A DNA stretch of 64,000 nucleotides from assembly GCA_020740775.1 (NCBI GenBank), contig JAHEWK010000014.1:992001-1056000 (forward strand). Direction: 5' to 3'. Under the pieces are notes generated by a model, which did not search any database, was not told the origin of the DNA, and was given only the letters and a program-made list of their open reading frames with translations. This document shows positions 12,666 to 26,729 of the stretch, piece by piece; position 1 is the stretch's first letter, and each line of letters starts with the position of its first letter. A program made the position numbers and the translations under genes. Origin of the DNA: Ilyonectria destructans. Taxonomy: Eukaryota > Ascomycota > Sordariomycetes > Hypocreales > Nectriaceae.

Positions 12666-13921
12666 ATGGACCTCACACCTCCCTCGTTAACTACATCCCC
12701 AGTGCCACCACATCAGAGGTCCTTCAAATCGCCGCCCTCCCTGTCGCAGACATCTTGTCCCCCGGGGGGTCCAGGCGCCAGTTACCCGTCTCCATCTTAT
12801 TTGACCAGACCACTCACCATACTTGCATCCCACAACTCCATATCAACCAGTTTCATGCCCCAGCGCCTTTCGGATCCAGAAACTATCCTTCTCCCATCGG
12901 CCGCCATGAGCCACGCGACCTGGGTTACGCCAGACGAGATGGCGGCTGCGCCCGCACCTGTTTCTTCCTCGACAGTTCCTAACATCTTACCGGCCGACTA
13001 CGATTCATTTGCGACTTACGAGCCCTGTATTCCAGCATCCTTTAGTACCCACGAACCCTACCTGCCGCCTCCTCCAAGCCACTCCTTCCCGCACCCGCAC
13101 CCGCCACCGCCATCAACGGGCGGCTCCGCCAGGGTGCCCTCCATCCCCACCAGGCATCCATACGGCTATCTTCACGATCCATCTAGTCAAAGGATGCGGA
13201 TGGAGAGCTCTGCTACTTACTGCCAAGGCTTTGAAAGGCAGCACTATCCAGCTGCCGTTCCAACAACTGCGCCATACAGCTCGGAAGGGTCCCCATTTGC
13301 CCCGAACCTCCAGCCGGACCTAGGTGACAGCCCAGTTCCCGTGTGGCCTAAGCAAGACTGCGACGCGTCCCAGATATACTTGGATCCCCAAAGTCAAGGG
13401 TCTGATTTGGGGCAGGACAGGCGAATGCTGAAGCCGACAAGAGCGCGACGTCCGCCACGGAAACATACGACGAAGGAGGAGGCTAACTTTCAGTGCGAGG
13501 TCAAAGGGTGCGGGAAGTTCTTTAGTCGCAGCTACAATTACAAGTCTCACCTAGAGACCCATGACGAGAAACGCGAATATCCTTTTCCCTGTCCCGTCGA
13601 TGGCTGCACCAAGAAGTTCGTCCGCAAAACCGACCTGCAGAGGCATCACCAAAGTGTCCACATGAAGGAACGCAACCACAAATGCGACTTCTGTGGGCGA
13701 CTTTTTGCTCGAAAAGACACCCTCAGGAGGCAAGTTTACATGTTACCTGGCAGCGAAGATGTATTCATACTAATTCAGGTTGACTATACAGGCACATGGA
13801 AGATGGCTGCTCCAAGAGATTCGACATTGGTACACTCAATCTCCAAGGGGAAGGGTTTGGGACCATGGGCATGGTGAATCGACCAGAGCGACCCAACACT
13901 AGCTCTCGCCATCTTTCCTAG
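12666..13921 (+). CDS. C2H2 zinc-finger transcription factor with a GC-AG intron
   Basis: Putative sequence-specific nuclear regulator of 397 aa. Exons are 12666..13729 and 13792..13921. The first ~270 residues are Pro/Ser-rich and low-complexity, as in activation domains. Three zinc fingers follow at about residues 277-361: CEVKGCGKFF..H..H, CPVDGCTKKFV..HH..H and CDFCGRLFARKDTLRRHMEDGC. The last is of C2HC form and is completed only by splicing. The splice uses the non-canonical but well-known donor AG|gcaagt with acceptor atacag, 62 bp. If the intron is retained the third finger is lost and an unrelated tail runs to 13877. The start is the first ATG of the long frame (MDLTPPSL). The target genes are unknown; no close named homologue is recognised. 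Confidence 0.85.
13730..13791 (+). other. GC-AG intron
   Basis: A 62-bp intron with donor gcaagt after exonic AG and acceptor ctatacag. Splicing restores the third zinc finger and a 43-codon tail. Reading through replaces the final zinc ligands. Confidence 0.75.
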
Positions 13922-16164
13922 CCTTGCGCTTTTGCCTTGATGCCTTGCACCGCGTCTCCTGGTAGGGTCTAGATCACATGGCACCAACGCGATGGCCTCA
14001 TTTTGACTTGGTGTGCAAATGGCACTGCGGAATCGGAAACGCGCTTTCAGTTCGCATCTCAGCGTTTTCTCTGCCGAAGATTACCATTATCATCATTGGA
14101 CCGAGTTGTGGTCATGGATTCACGTGCATTCAGAGTAAACTAGGTTCCTCGGCCACAATTCGGGATTGGTAGCTAACTGGGGCCAGGAGCAGGATTTTCG
14201 AGACTACGAAACCTAAACGACGTGGAAGAGACGAATTTCTATAACCAATCGATGTCAACGACTTCCGTACTCTAATTGTCGGTCTCGATCCAGGTTGGAA
14301 TACCACCATTCGACTTTTTGATCGACCAAAAGAATCAAACGGCCACTTACGCCCAAGCCAGAAACCATGTGAAGTTACTCTGGAAGGCCAGCATGGACGC
14401 CGTTTGCGAACTCGACCGATTTTCCATAACCCAGGGCGTACGACTATCCATCTAAGAATACAGTGACTAGGCTACTATCGCGGCCTTTGTATCACGTCGA
14501 GGATCGACTGACTGATTTCATCCTCCGCCAAAAGTTGGCACGTCAGAATTACCAACCACTACGCCTACCCCTATCCACCACCGCGAGTTTGGGGGCTTTC
14601 TCTCCTAATGGTTCCCACCATGTCACGCATGCCTTGATTGAGCACTGTTTTATATTTTCTTTTTATATTTTTCTTTTGTTTCTGGATCCACTATGACTCT
14701 CGGTTTCTGACCATGGCCTTTGGTGTTTGGAGACAACCCACCAACCCAGTCCGTTCAGCTCGTTTTGCTCGATTTTTTGTTCGACTCAAAGACTTCCTCA
14801 GGAGGAAACATTCGATCGCATTGGCGATTTTCAATGGAGTTGGGGATATGTATCCGCGAACTTATACTTCGCTTTGGTGGCCCTGTCTTTATTCCTCTAC
14901 TACCAACACCAAACGCGTTTCACGGCCGAGGAACAGCAACTACCCGACCGAGCATTTCAATTTTTATGGCATTTTTGGCGTTTTAGGATAACGGCATACA
15001 AGGTTCAAAGGGAGGACCTGGGTTATCAGACCCCTGGATAGAGCAGGGTCGATCATTCTGGATAGCTCCTTGATTTCAGATTATGCACAATTCTGTAGGA
15101 TTTTATGGGGGTAGTCAAGATTCATGGCAAATAATGAACCCGGGGGTTTCATTCAGAGGTCGCTATAGAAGTCTTTGGACAGAGAAGATGGCCTCGAAAT
15201 CTATGATCCGGGAACTCCACCATCTTCACACGTCTTTGTCGACTGCGTAGCAATGAAGCATTTTGGCGTTTTCTTCTTGCTCAAGATTTAAACTTCTTCT
15301 AGCCCGGTATCCTCAACTGTTGTAAGAGGACACGCGAGAATGTCAAATCCGCCCAAGTCTTCGTCAGGCCAACGGGAATGCGCCGGATGGAATCATGCAC
15401 ATCCATCCACTACAAATAGAAGGGGCGCATGACTTGAGACATTAAAATAAACATGCGTAGCTTCGTCGACACATTTACCCTCTAGACCAACGGGTACCAA
15501 ACGGGTCTACGCGTGGACAACTAAAATAGATCTAGCTAGTAGTGTGCTAAAGTCACCGTGGCTGTCGACTCCATGGGGAACAGCTCCACCCGCCGTATCG
15601 AGAACACAACTAATTAGCTAGGGTAGAACTCTTAAGGACTGCATCAGGCTACCTCAACTCCAAGGTTCATTGCTAGAGACTTTGTGCCCCGGAGGATTCC
15701 ATCGAAGAGACCTATGGCGAGGCTTGATACGCTCTGCACGTTGGACGGCGAATGGTTACGGCGGCCGCCTAATCCCAACTTCGCTTACAAGCACGTCCTG
15801 AGAGGAGTGGAGAGCGAATGAGCAATCTTCCCAGGGGAAAAACACAAGGGTGTGCAATTACGGGAATGGTTGTTAAGTCCGTTCCTTTCAGTGCGTTGGG
15901 ACACACAGGTTTCCAAACCCAGGCAGTCTAGGACCAAAAAGTGCATAGCTAAAACATGCTTCATTCGGCTCACAAATCGACCGTGTTCAAGCCCTCCGCA
16001 CATGTAAGCAGACAGCTCGGTAACAGTATCATACACGTACATCATTCTCCCTGTGTCTTCTTACTGGCATCAGTATGAGTCCACAATTTAGGCACCGCGT
16101 ATTCTGGCCATCTTTGGCGTGGGTGCGTATCTCCAGCCGCGAATCATTATTAATGATCCCAGTC
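13922..16164. other. Intergenic region, no gene seen
   Basis: About 2.2 kb between the convergent zinc-finger (+) and Prp3 (-) genes. Only short, non-conserved frames are present. It includes a T-rich stretch near 14645-14690. No repeat family or RNA gene was recognised by eye. Confidence 0.45.
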
Positions 16165-17690
16165 CTAAACAAAGCCTTTGGCCAGCGACCAGAAATTATC
16201 CATCTTGGTACGAGAAAGCGTCTCCCGAGCCTCAGCGTCCGTTTCGCAGACCTTACTTCCCCATTTGCGGAAAGCCCGCGCCTTTTGCTCGCCTTCGAAG
16301 ACCAACTTGCATCCGTTCAGTGACATGTCTTTGAGCTCGCCCTTCTCGTTTTCGGCAGCAAGCCAATCGCGGACATCCCCCTCCTTCCCATCACGGTCCC
16401 TCGAGGGCGAATTTTCCGTCCAGTCGATGCGATTAAGCATGAGCTTCTTGTATTTCTTGATGCTCCACTCCCCCCCTTCCACGATCACCAAGTTGAACTT
16501 GGGGTGCATGACACATGTACCCGTCAGCGCCATTTGCTCGGCATTGACACCGATTTTGTATCGGTGTTGTCCGTTGGCTAAAGTATCAATCTTGAACACC
16601 AGGATATGGATTCCCTTGTCTGCGTCTTTCTGCTGGTTGGTGGCCAACTTTTCGTGCTTCTGTTCCTTAGTCAATTTCCGGTCGTCGTTTGCCTCGACAT
16701 GCTTTTGGTGGCGCTCTGCGATTTCGCGATTGACTCGGGCCTCGACGGCGGTAGGATCCTTGACGGCAACTGTAGGTATGTTAGCATCAAGCATGCTCCT
16801 GAAGGGTAAATAATTAAAATAATAAAGGACCACGTACCATCACCAAGGACTCGCATCAGGTTGCCCTTCTTTACCTTGGGTGGTGGCGCCGGCACCAGTC
16901 CCAAGCGAATCTTTGCTTGCATCTCCTTCAATTCTGCCATCCTGCGCTGCCGCCGAAGCTTTGCTTGCTCTCTAGATGTCAGGAACATAGCCTTTGGTGC
17001 CGGAGCAAGGCGATCTTGTGGTGGTTCCAGGGCCACCGGATGTTGGATGTACTCGGTGATGATGCTATCCGCTGTGTTGATTTTGAGTTTCGAGGGGTCG
17101 TCCGCCACATCGTAGCTTGTGCCATCCACGAGCCCTTGATCCCACCATTCGATATCTGGGGGGGAATCCACGACAAAGTTTCTCTCTACATCCAGGTCCT
17201 CGTCGATTCCCGCCTTTCGTGTTTGCGCCGCAATGCGCTTCTTCATCGCCTCGAGCGCGGCCTGACGACGTAGAGCATTCGCCTGCTGGATATATTTGCC
17301 CTTCTGATTGAAAACCAACTGTCGCGACTGTCGAGGCTTGCCGCTACCTCCCTGCGCGGACGCATTCGGGTCAAAGTAAGGGTTCTCGAGCGTGTCTCGG
17401 TTGTTGGATTGAGCGCCAGAGGATCTGAGCGAGTCCTGAGTCCGGGACTGATCCTGCCGTGGGCGTGATGTCGCATCTCTGCTTTTACTCGGGGGTTTCC
17501 ATGATCCGAGGTCTTCCAAGGCCGGATGCAGGCCCACATTCAACCCACCCTTTGCTTTGCTCCCTCCGATAGCAGCGGCAACACGGGCCTTGAGAGCGGC
17601 CATCCGGTCTGCGGCAGACTCGGGCTTCTGCACTCGAGAGGAAGAGTCGTGCCGAGGCCCAAGGCCTGGGGACTGGCTCTTACGATCCAT
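16165..17690 (-). CDS. prp3: U4/U6 small nuclear ribonucleoprotein Prp3
   Basis: Core component of the U4/U6 di-snRNP and U4/U6.U5 tri-snRNP, needed for pre-mRNA splicing in the nucleus. Exons 17690..16838 and 16769..16165 flank a 68-bp intron (gtacgt..ctacag) and give 485 aa. The N-terminal part is charged and Ser/Gln-rich with the conserved NPYFDP block. The middle carries the Prp3 domain (FVVDSPPDIEWWDQGLV, the YIQHPVALEPP motif, and the EQAKLRRQRRMAE basic helix). The C-terminal DUF1115-type domain includes RIDWTENSPSRD and KLVFEGEQKARAFRKW. The gene is divergent from RNA polymerase I subunit A190, sharing a 427-bp promoter. The assignment is secure. Confidence 0.93.
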
Positions 17691-18117
17691 GGTTTGGACT
17701 GATGCGCAACGGGGGCGATGGTTTCTGGCTTCTGATGGTCCTGTTGCGTGTCGACAGTATGGATGTGGCCAGATACAGCTTTTAAAGCAGGTTGTAAGCT
17801 ATACGCGCGGATCGAAGGCGACGGCTGCGATAATGGTTGCTGGCAGGATTGAATCTCGAGAGCAGACGAGGTGGTGTTTGCGCGCGTGTTGAATCAAATG
17901 ATGCATCAAGTCAAGTAAGGTGGGTACAGCTGGCGCCAGTGCCTCCAGCGTCGGCCTAAAATTCTGCCACTCCGCACCGCCAAAAATTTGTTCACCTCCA
18001 AGCTGCCCCCACCACTTTCACCTTCAACTTGCGATCGGGAATGGACTCGACCAGTTGACCCAGGACTTCGCCTGGCCACCAATTCTCTGCTCTCAACTGA
18101 GCAACGATTTCTGCACC
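17691..18117. promoter_or_regulatory. Shared divergent promoter of prp3 and rpa190
   Basis: This 427-bp region between two divergent growth-linked genes (splicing and rRNA synthesis) must hold both promoters. No specific element is clear by eye. Confidence 0.5.
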
Positions 18118-21100
18118 ATGAATATCGCACAGCCGGTCCCCTCCAATGTGGAGAGTGTGGAATTCGAGTTCCTCTCGCCCAAGGAGATCCGAGCCATCTC
18201 CGTCAAGAGGATTGAGAATGACAGCACCTTCGACAATCTCTTGAACCCAGTCCCTGGCGGTCTCTACGACCCAGCCCTTGGTTCTTGGGGCGATGCACCG
18301 TAAGTCTTCTCGCTTCTCGGTGCAATTGTGTGCATGCGCTCACAGCTTCCCTGCCCAGATGTTCCACTTGCAACCTGAACCAGGCTACTTGCCCCGGCCA
18401 TACCGGCCACATCCAACTCCCCGTCCCGGTCTATCACCCCATCTTCATGGACCAAGCATACCGTCTCCTCAAGGCCAGTTGTGTTTACTGCAAGGGTTTT
18501 CGAATGCCTCAGAAAGACTTGCACAAATACATTTGCAAGCTGAGGCTGCTGCAGCATGGTCTGATCCAGCAGGCCCATATTGTGGGTTCCATCGGCGAAA
18601 ATGATCTGGCCATCGAGGCTGGTGAGTTTTCCGGGTTAGAGGACGAGGCTGAAGAAGAGGGCAATTCTTCAATCGACAATGTGACTCGTGCGAGGGATAA
18701 GTATGTCGAGAAGTGCCTTCGCGGCATCAAGGTCAAGCGAGGCGACACCAAGAGAGGAAAGCATGAAGGCGCCAGCGAGATGCGGCGCGAGGTCATCAAG
18801 GAGTTTCTGGCCGAGATTACCAAGAGAAGGCTTTGCGCCAGCTGTGGTGGTATATCACCCTCTTATCGCAAAGATCGATTTGTCAAGGTTTTTGAGAGGT
18901 CCTTGTCGGACAAGGAGAAAGCCAAGATGGCTCAGAAGAATTTCAAGCAGCGTGATGCCATGGCTAGAGTCCACCAAGTCACATCAAAGCAGAAACCTGA
19001 TGGATACTCATCCGACGAAGGTGTTGCAGATGTAGGATCACCAACTCGCGAAAAATCACCGACCGAAACCGACGCGGGAGATGCCGAACAGGATGTCGAT
19101 ATGCTAGATGTCGATGCCGCTTCCCCTGCTGTTCCACAAAGATACATCAGCACCATGGAAGTGCAAGCACGCCTAAACGAACTTTTCGTCAAGGAGCAAG
19201 AACTGGTCTCACTTCTCTACAGCGCCAAACCGCCCACACGAAGCTCGCCAAAGGTCACACCTGAGATGTTCTTCATGACGACAATTTTGGTTCCACCCAA
19301 CCGATATCGCCCCGAAGCCAGAACTGGAGAGTCTCAGATTTCCGAGGCGCAGCAGAATTCTCTTTACAAGAACATTCTCAGAGGTTGTGGGAGAATCGCT
19401 CAGTTACACACAGCCCTCAAGGAGGAACGAGCGGATGTGAATCAACTACATCAGGCATGGACCGAATTGCAGGAGGCCGTCAACTCGCTCATCGACAAGG
19501 ATAAGAACCCTATTCAAGGCGCTGCCGGCAAACGCAACGAGGACGGTATTAAGCAAAAGCTGGAGAAGAAGGAAGGACTTTTCCGAAAAAACATGATGGG
19601 AAAGCGAGTCAACTATGCCGCCCGAAGTGTCATCTCTCCAGATCCGAACATCGAGACCAACGAAATCGGTGTCCCGCCCGTATTCGCAAAGAAGTTGACA
19701 TACCCCGAACCGGTGACGAGCCACAACTTCAGGGACATGCAACAAGCCGTCATCAATGGCGTTGACAAGTGGCCCGGTGCTTTCGCGATCGAGAATGAAA
19801 ACGGCCAGATCGTGAACCTTCGAAACAAATCGGTCGACGACCGTATTTCATTAGCGAACCAGCTTCTTGCCCCTACAAGCAGCAGTGCGGCACGAACCAG
19901 AAACAAGAAGGTCTATCGTCATCTTACCAATGGTGATGTTGTCTTGATGAACCGCCAGCCCACTTTGCACAAGCCGTCAATCATGGGTCATCGAGTCCGA
20001 GTTCTCCCCGGGGAGAAGACGATTCGCATGCACTACGCAAACTGCAACACATACAACGCCGATTTCGATGGCGATGAGATGAACATGCATTTCCCTCAAA
20101 ACGAGGTTGCTCGTGCGGAAGCCTTGCAGATTGCCGATACTGATCACCAATATCTTTCTGGCACGGCAGGCAAGCCACTCCGAGGTCTCATTCAGGATCA
20201 CATTTCCGTGTCCGTCGCTCTCTGCAGCCGAGATACCTTCTTCAATCAGGGTGACTACCAACAACTGGTGTACAATGCTCTGCGCCCCGAAAGCGGTCAC
20301 ATCGTTGGAGAAAGAATCGAGCTTGTCCCTCCGGCTGTTATCCGACCTGTTCGCAGATGGACTGGAAAGCAAATCATCACCACTATCCTCAAGAACATGC
20401 AACCTACGAACTGCGGCGGCCTTTGTATGCGAGCAGAGACTCAAATCAAAGCTGAGCAGTGGGCTAAAAACTCGGAAGAAGGAATGGTGCTGTTTCAGGA
20501 TGGCGAGTTTATCACAGGAATTCTGGACAAGTCGCAGATTGGCCCCAGCTCCGGTGGCATCATCCATGCCGTCCATGAGATCTACGGTCCAGCCGTCGCT
20601 GGCAAGCTCCTGAGCAGTCTGGGACGATTGCTAACGAGATACCTCAACGTTCGAGCATTTTCTTGCGGTATTGATGATCTGAGATTGACTCCTGAAGGGG
20701 AGCAGGCGCGCAAGGAGGCGCTGAAGGCTGCTGACCAGGTTGGCCTCGACGTGGCCTCTGGTTATGTGTCTCTCGAGAAGAACCCAGGGCCCAATGACCC
20801 GTTACTTCTTGAGCGCCTGGAAGAGGTCCAACGTGACGACAACAAGCAGGAAGGCCTAGACATGTTGATGAATCAAGGAACTGCGGCCATCACAGATCTC
20901 GTTCAGAAGGCAACCATGCCAATTGGACTCGAGAAGCCATTCCCCAAGAATCAGATGCAGGCCATGACGACTTCTGGTGCCAAGGGATCCAGAGTCAACG
21001 CGTCTTTGATTTCCTGCAACCTTGGACAGCAGGTTTTGGAAGGACGTCGTGTACCCACCATGGTCAGCGGCAAGTCGCTGCCATGTTTCCGGCCATTTGA

Positions 21101-23219
21101 GACTCACGCAAGGGCCGGCGGCTACATCGTTAACCGCTTCTTGACGGGCATTCGACCTCAGGAATACTACTTCCATCACATGGCTGGACGGGAAGGTTTG
21201 ATTGACACTGCCGTCAAGACTTCCCGATCAGGCTACCTTCAAAGATGTGTGATCAAGGGAATGGAAGGCCTCACTGTCGCGTACGATACCACAGTTCGTG
21301 ATGCAGATGGGTCTATGATTCAATTTCTCTACGGCGAGGATGGTCTTGATGTCACAAAGCAAAAGTACCTGACCGACTTCAGCTTCATTCTCGAAAACGT
21401 CACCTCGGAGGCTGCCCAGCTTCGATACGACCCCAGCGTCGGCGAGCGGTTGGGTGCCAACCGTGACTCTATTGCCAAATACATGAAGAAGGCTATCAAG
21501 CATGCCAAGGCAAAGGATCCTAAGGCACACGATCCCCTCTCCAGTCTCTTCAACCCGGCCACTACCGCTTTTGCGACGTCTGAGAAGTTCTACGAAGCCA
21601 TGACCAACTATCTCAAAGACAACAAGGACGGTCTAGTCCGAGACAAGAAAGACAAGAAAGAACAGGCCCTCTCTCGGGTGAGCCTCAACCGAAAGAATGC
21701 AGAGATGTTGTTCGCAATGAAATATCTCCGATCTCTCGTGGAGCCGGGAGAGGCTGTGGGCATCGTGGCAGGACAGTCTGTGGGTGAGCCGTCGACTCAG
21801 ATGACGCTGAACACCTTCCATTTGGCTGGACACTCGGCCAAGAACGTCACCCTAGGTATTCCACGACTACGAGAAATCTTGATGACGGCCAGTGATAAGA
21901 TATCGACACCATCTATGTCTATGTATCCGATTGACGAAATGTCGACTGAGGATGCCGAGATCTTCGCCAAGTCTATCTCGGTACTACCGCTTGGGTTTGT
22001 GTTGGATGACGTGACGGTGGAGGAGAAGGTTGGACGTGGAAAAATGTTCGGAATGGCGAAGATGTACCAAGTCCGACTGAAGTTCTTCCCGTCGGATGAG
22101 TATACCAAGACGTATGCCATCAGCATCTCAGACGTGATGGGCGCGGTTGAGAAGAAGATGATTCGCCGTCTCTTAACGCTGGTCAAGAAGGAGGTCAAGA
22201 AACGACAATCCCAGACTACCATGGCGACACCTGAGATCGGAATAAAGGCTGGTGTGGTTGAAACGGCTGCACCTAACGCGGAACGGGAGGCGAACCAGGA
22301 TGACGACGACGATGATGATGAGGGCGACGACGATGCTACAAATGCCAAACAGCGGGCAAACCGCAGTGAGGCCGTATCCTACGGACCCAATGACGACGAA
22401 GACGATGCCGTCCAGAGGGAGGGCGCAAGAGATGCGGCGGATGAGATGGATGACGAGGGCTTCGGAGGAAGCCCTCCCCCGGCGACCCGCGCAGAGGAAG
22501 CCGACGACAACGACGAAGACGACAATGGCTCTTGGTCAGCCAAGGCTCGTGCGGAGCGTGTCATGGACGAGTATGCCGAAGTGACAGACTTCCAGTGCGA
22601 CGACAAGACAGGAAGCCGGTGTAACTTCACGTTTGAGTTCGACTCGGCAATCCCCAAGGTCCTAATGCTCAACCTGGTGCAGGAGGCAGTGAAGAAGACT
22701 GTGATTCAGGAAATCTCTGGTGTGGGAGCCTGCACATTTACTGTGGAGAAGGACGTGAGGGTCATTCACACAAGCGGCGTAAACCTCCAGGCGATGCAAA
22801 GGTACAGCGACTTTATCAACCCGAACCGAATTCAGACCAACGATGTTGCGGCGGTGCTGGAGGTGTATGGCGTTGAGGCGGCTCGCAACAACATCGTGCA
22901 GGAGCTGGCAGGTGTCTTCGGATCTCACGGCATCAAGGTGGACAATCGCCACCTGAATCTGATTGCAGACCACATGACGAGGAACGGTGGGTTTACCCCG
23001 TTCAACCGAATGGGTCTCAAGGGCAATGTCAGTCCGTTCACCAAGATGAGTTTCGAGACAACCTTGTCATTCCTCAAGGACGCCATGTTGGACGGTGACT
23101 GGGATGATTTGACGACGCCCAGCAGTCGGTTGGTGATGGGTAGGTTAGGAAAAGTAGGCACAGGCGGGTTTGATGTTTTGGCACAGCTTCCGACATATCA
23201 TGTTGATTCTTTGGCGTAG
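18118..23219 (+). CDS. rpa190: DNA-directed RNA polymerase I largest subunit (A190)
   Basis: Catalytic largest subunit of RNA polymerase I, transcribing 35S pre-rRNA in the nucleolus. Exons 18118..18299 and 18359..23219 surround a 59-bp intron (gtaagt..cccag) and give 1,680 aa, normal for the family. The first zinc site (CSTCNLNQATCPGHTGH) spans the start of exon 2. The catalytic Mg-binding NADFDGDEMNMH is near residue 627. The bridge/trigger region (GREGLIDTAVKTSRSGYLQRC) and the Rpb1 domain 5 block (VAGQSVGEPSTQMTLNTFH) follow. A long acidic insertion (poly-Asp/Glu, about residues 1370-1450) is typical of A190. The start follows the context caccATGA. The identification is unambiguous. Confidence 0.97.
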
Positions 23220-24049
23220 ATAGGGTTGTAGGTAATATGTATGCAATTGATTTCGTCTGACACGGCACCAGGAAGTTCCAGCCAAGTCACCATGATGTTT
23301 TAGTGTGCAAGCAGGCGGTCATCTGGACGATAGTCACCAAGGTGTTGCATCCGGGATAGGGTCTAGCTTGTTGCTGTGCCTGGCTAACCATGCCTGGCTA
23401 TCGTGGCTGATTAGTTAGCAGATGTAGGCAACAACAGTAAGCGGAGAGGTGTGCCATAACGGATGAGTCAACTCAGAGTATCAACCCAACGGATTGAGTA
23501 GGTTTCGCACCACAAAACACTCGCGCTCTTGGAAAATAAAATTCTAGCAGTGACAGGCCATGGGGAAAGGGCACCTGACAAGTAATGATGATATATTCTT
23601 TGATATTGGATCAGATGCAGCTGATCAGGCCAGAGCGCCACGACCTGTCTACGATCTCTGTGCTCCGTGGATAGCTATGATGGACCAACACGAAATGGCG
23701 TCATTCAAGTGTGTCACTCGATATTATCGCATCATTGGGTGCGGTGGACTCATTTGTTTACGTTGCGGTCGCGTTATCGCGTTTGTTTACGATCGTGAGA
23801 GGGCTGCGTAGGGGTCAAAGCGCGTGGCGGTATCAATTACATGGTGCATCGGGATGAGCAGTTGAAGTGATCATAGACCGGTGGTCTGTTGCATTGGGCA
23901 GTGCCAAAACGGCTGCCTCTGAGTAATGTACATCCCAACTGTAGAGTAAAGCAAGTTTCTCATCGTAACGCCATGATTATCCCCTGAACCATGATATCCC
24001 TCGTGCCAAAAACAAATTCGTGAACCGCCCGGTTTAGCCAAGCATCCGC
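23220..24049. other. Convergent intergenic region, no gene seen
   Basis: About 830 bp between the ends of rpa190 (+) and histone H3 (-). An 83-codon open frame at 23560-23811 has no recognisable features and is not accepted. Confidence 0.5.

Positions 24050-26729
<2,680 letters not shown>

Noticed and set aside
20107..20613. A 168-codon frame inside rpa190
   Set aside because: Alternate-frame shadow of strongly conserved polymerase sequence.
23560..23811. An 83-codon frame between rpa190 and histone H3
   Set aside because: Short, with no domain; the CxxC word near its end is isolated and likely chance.
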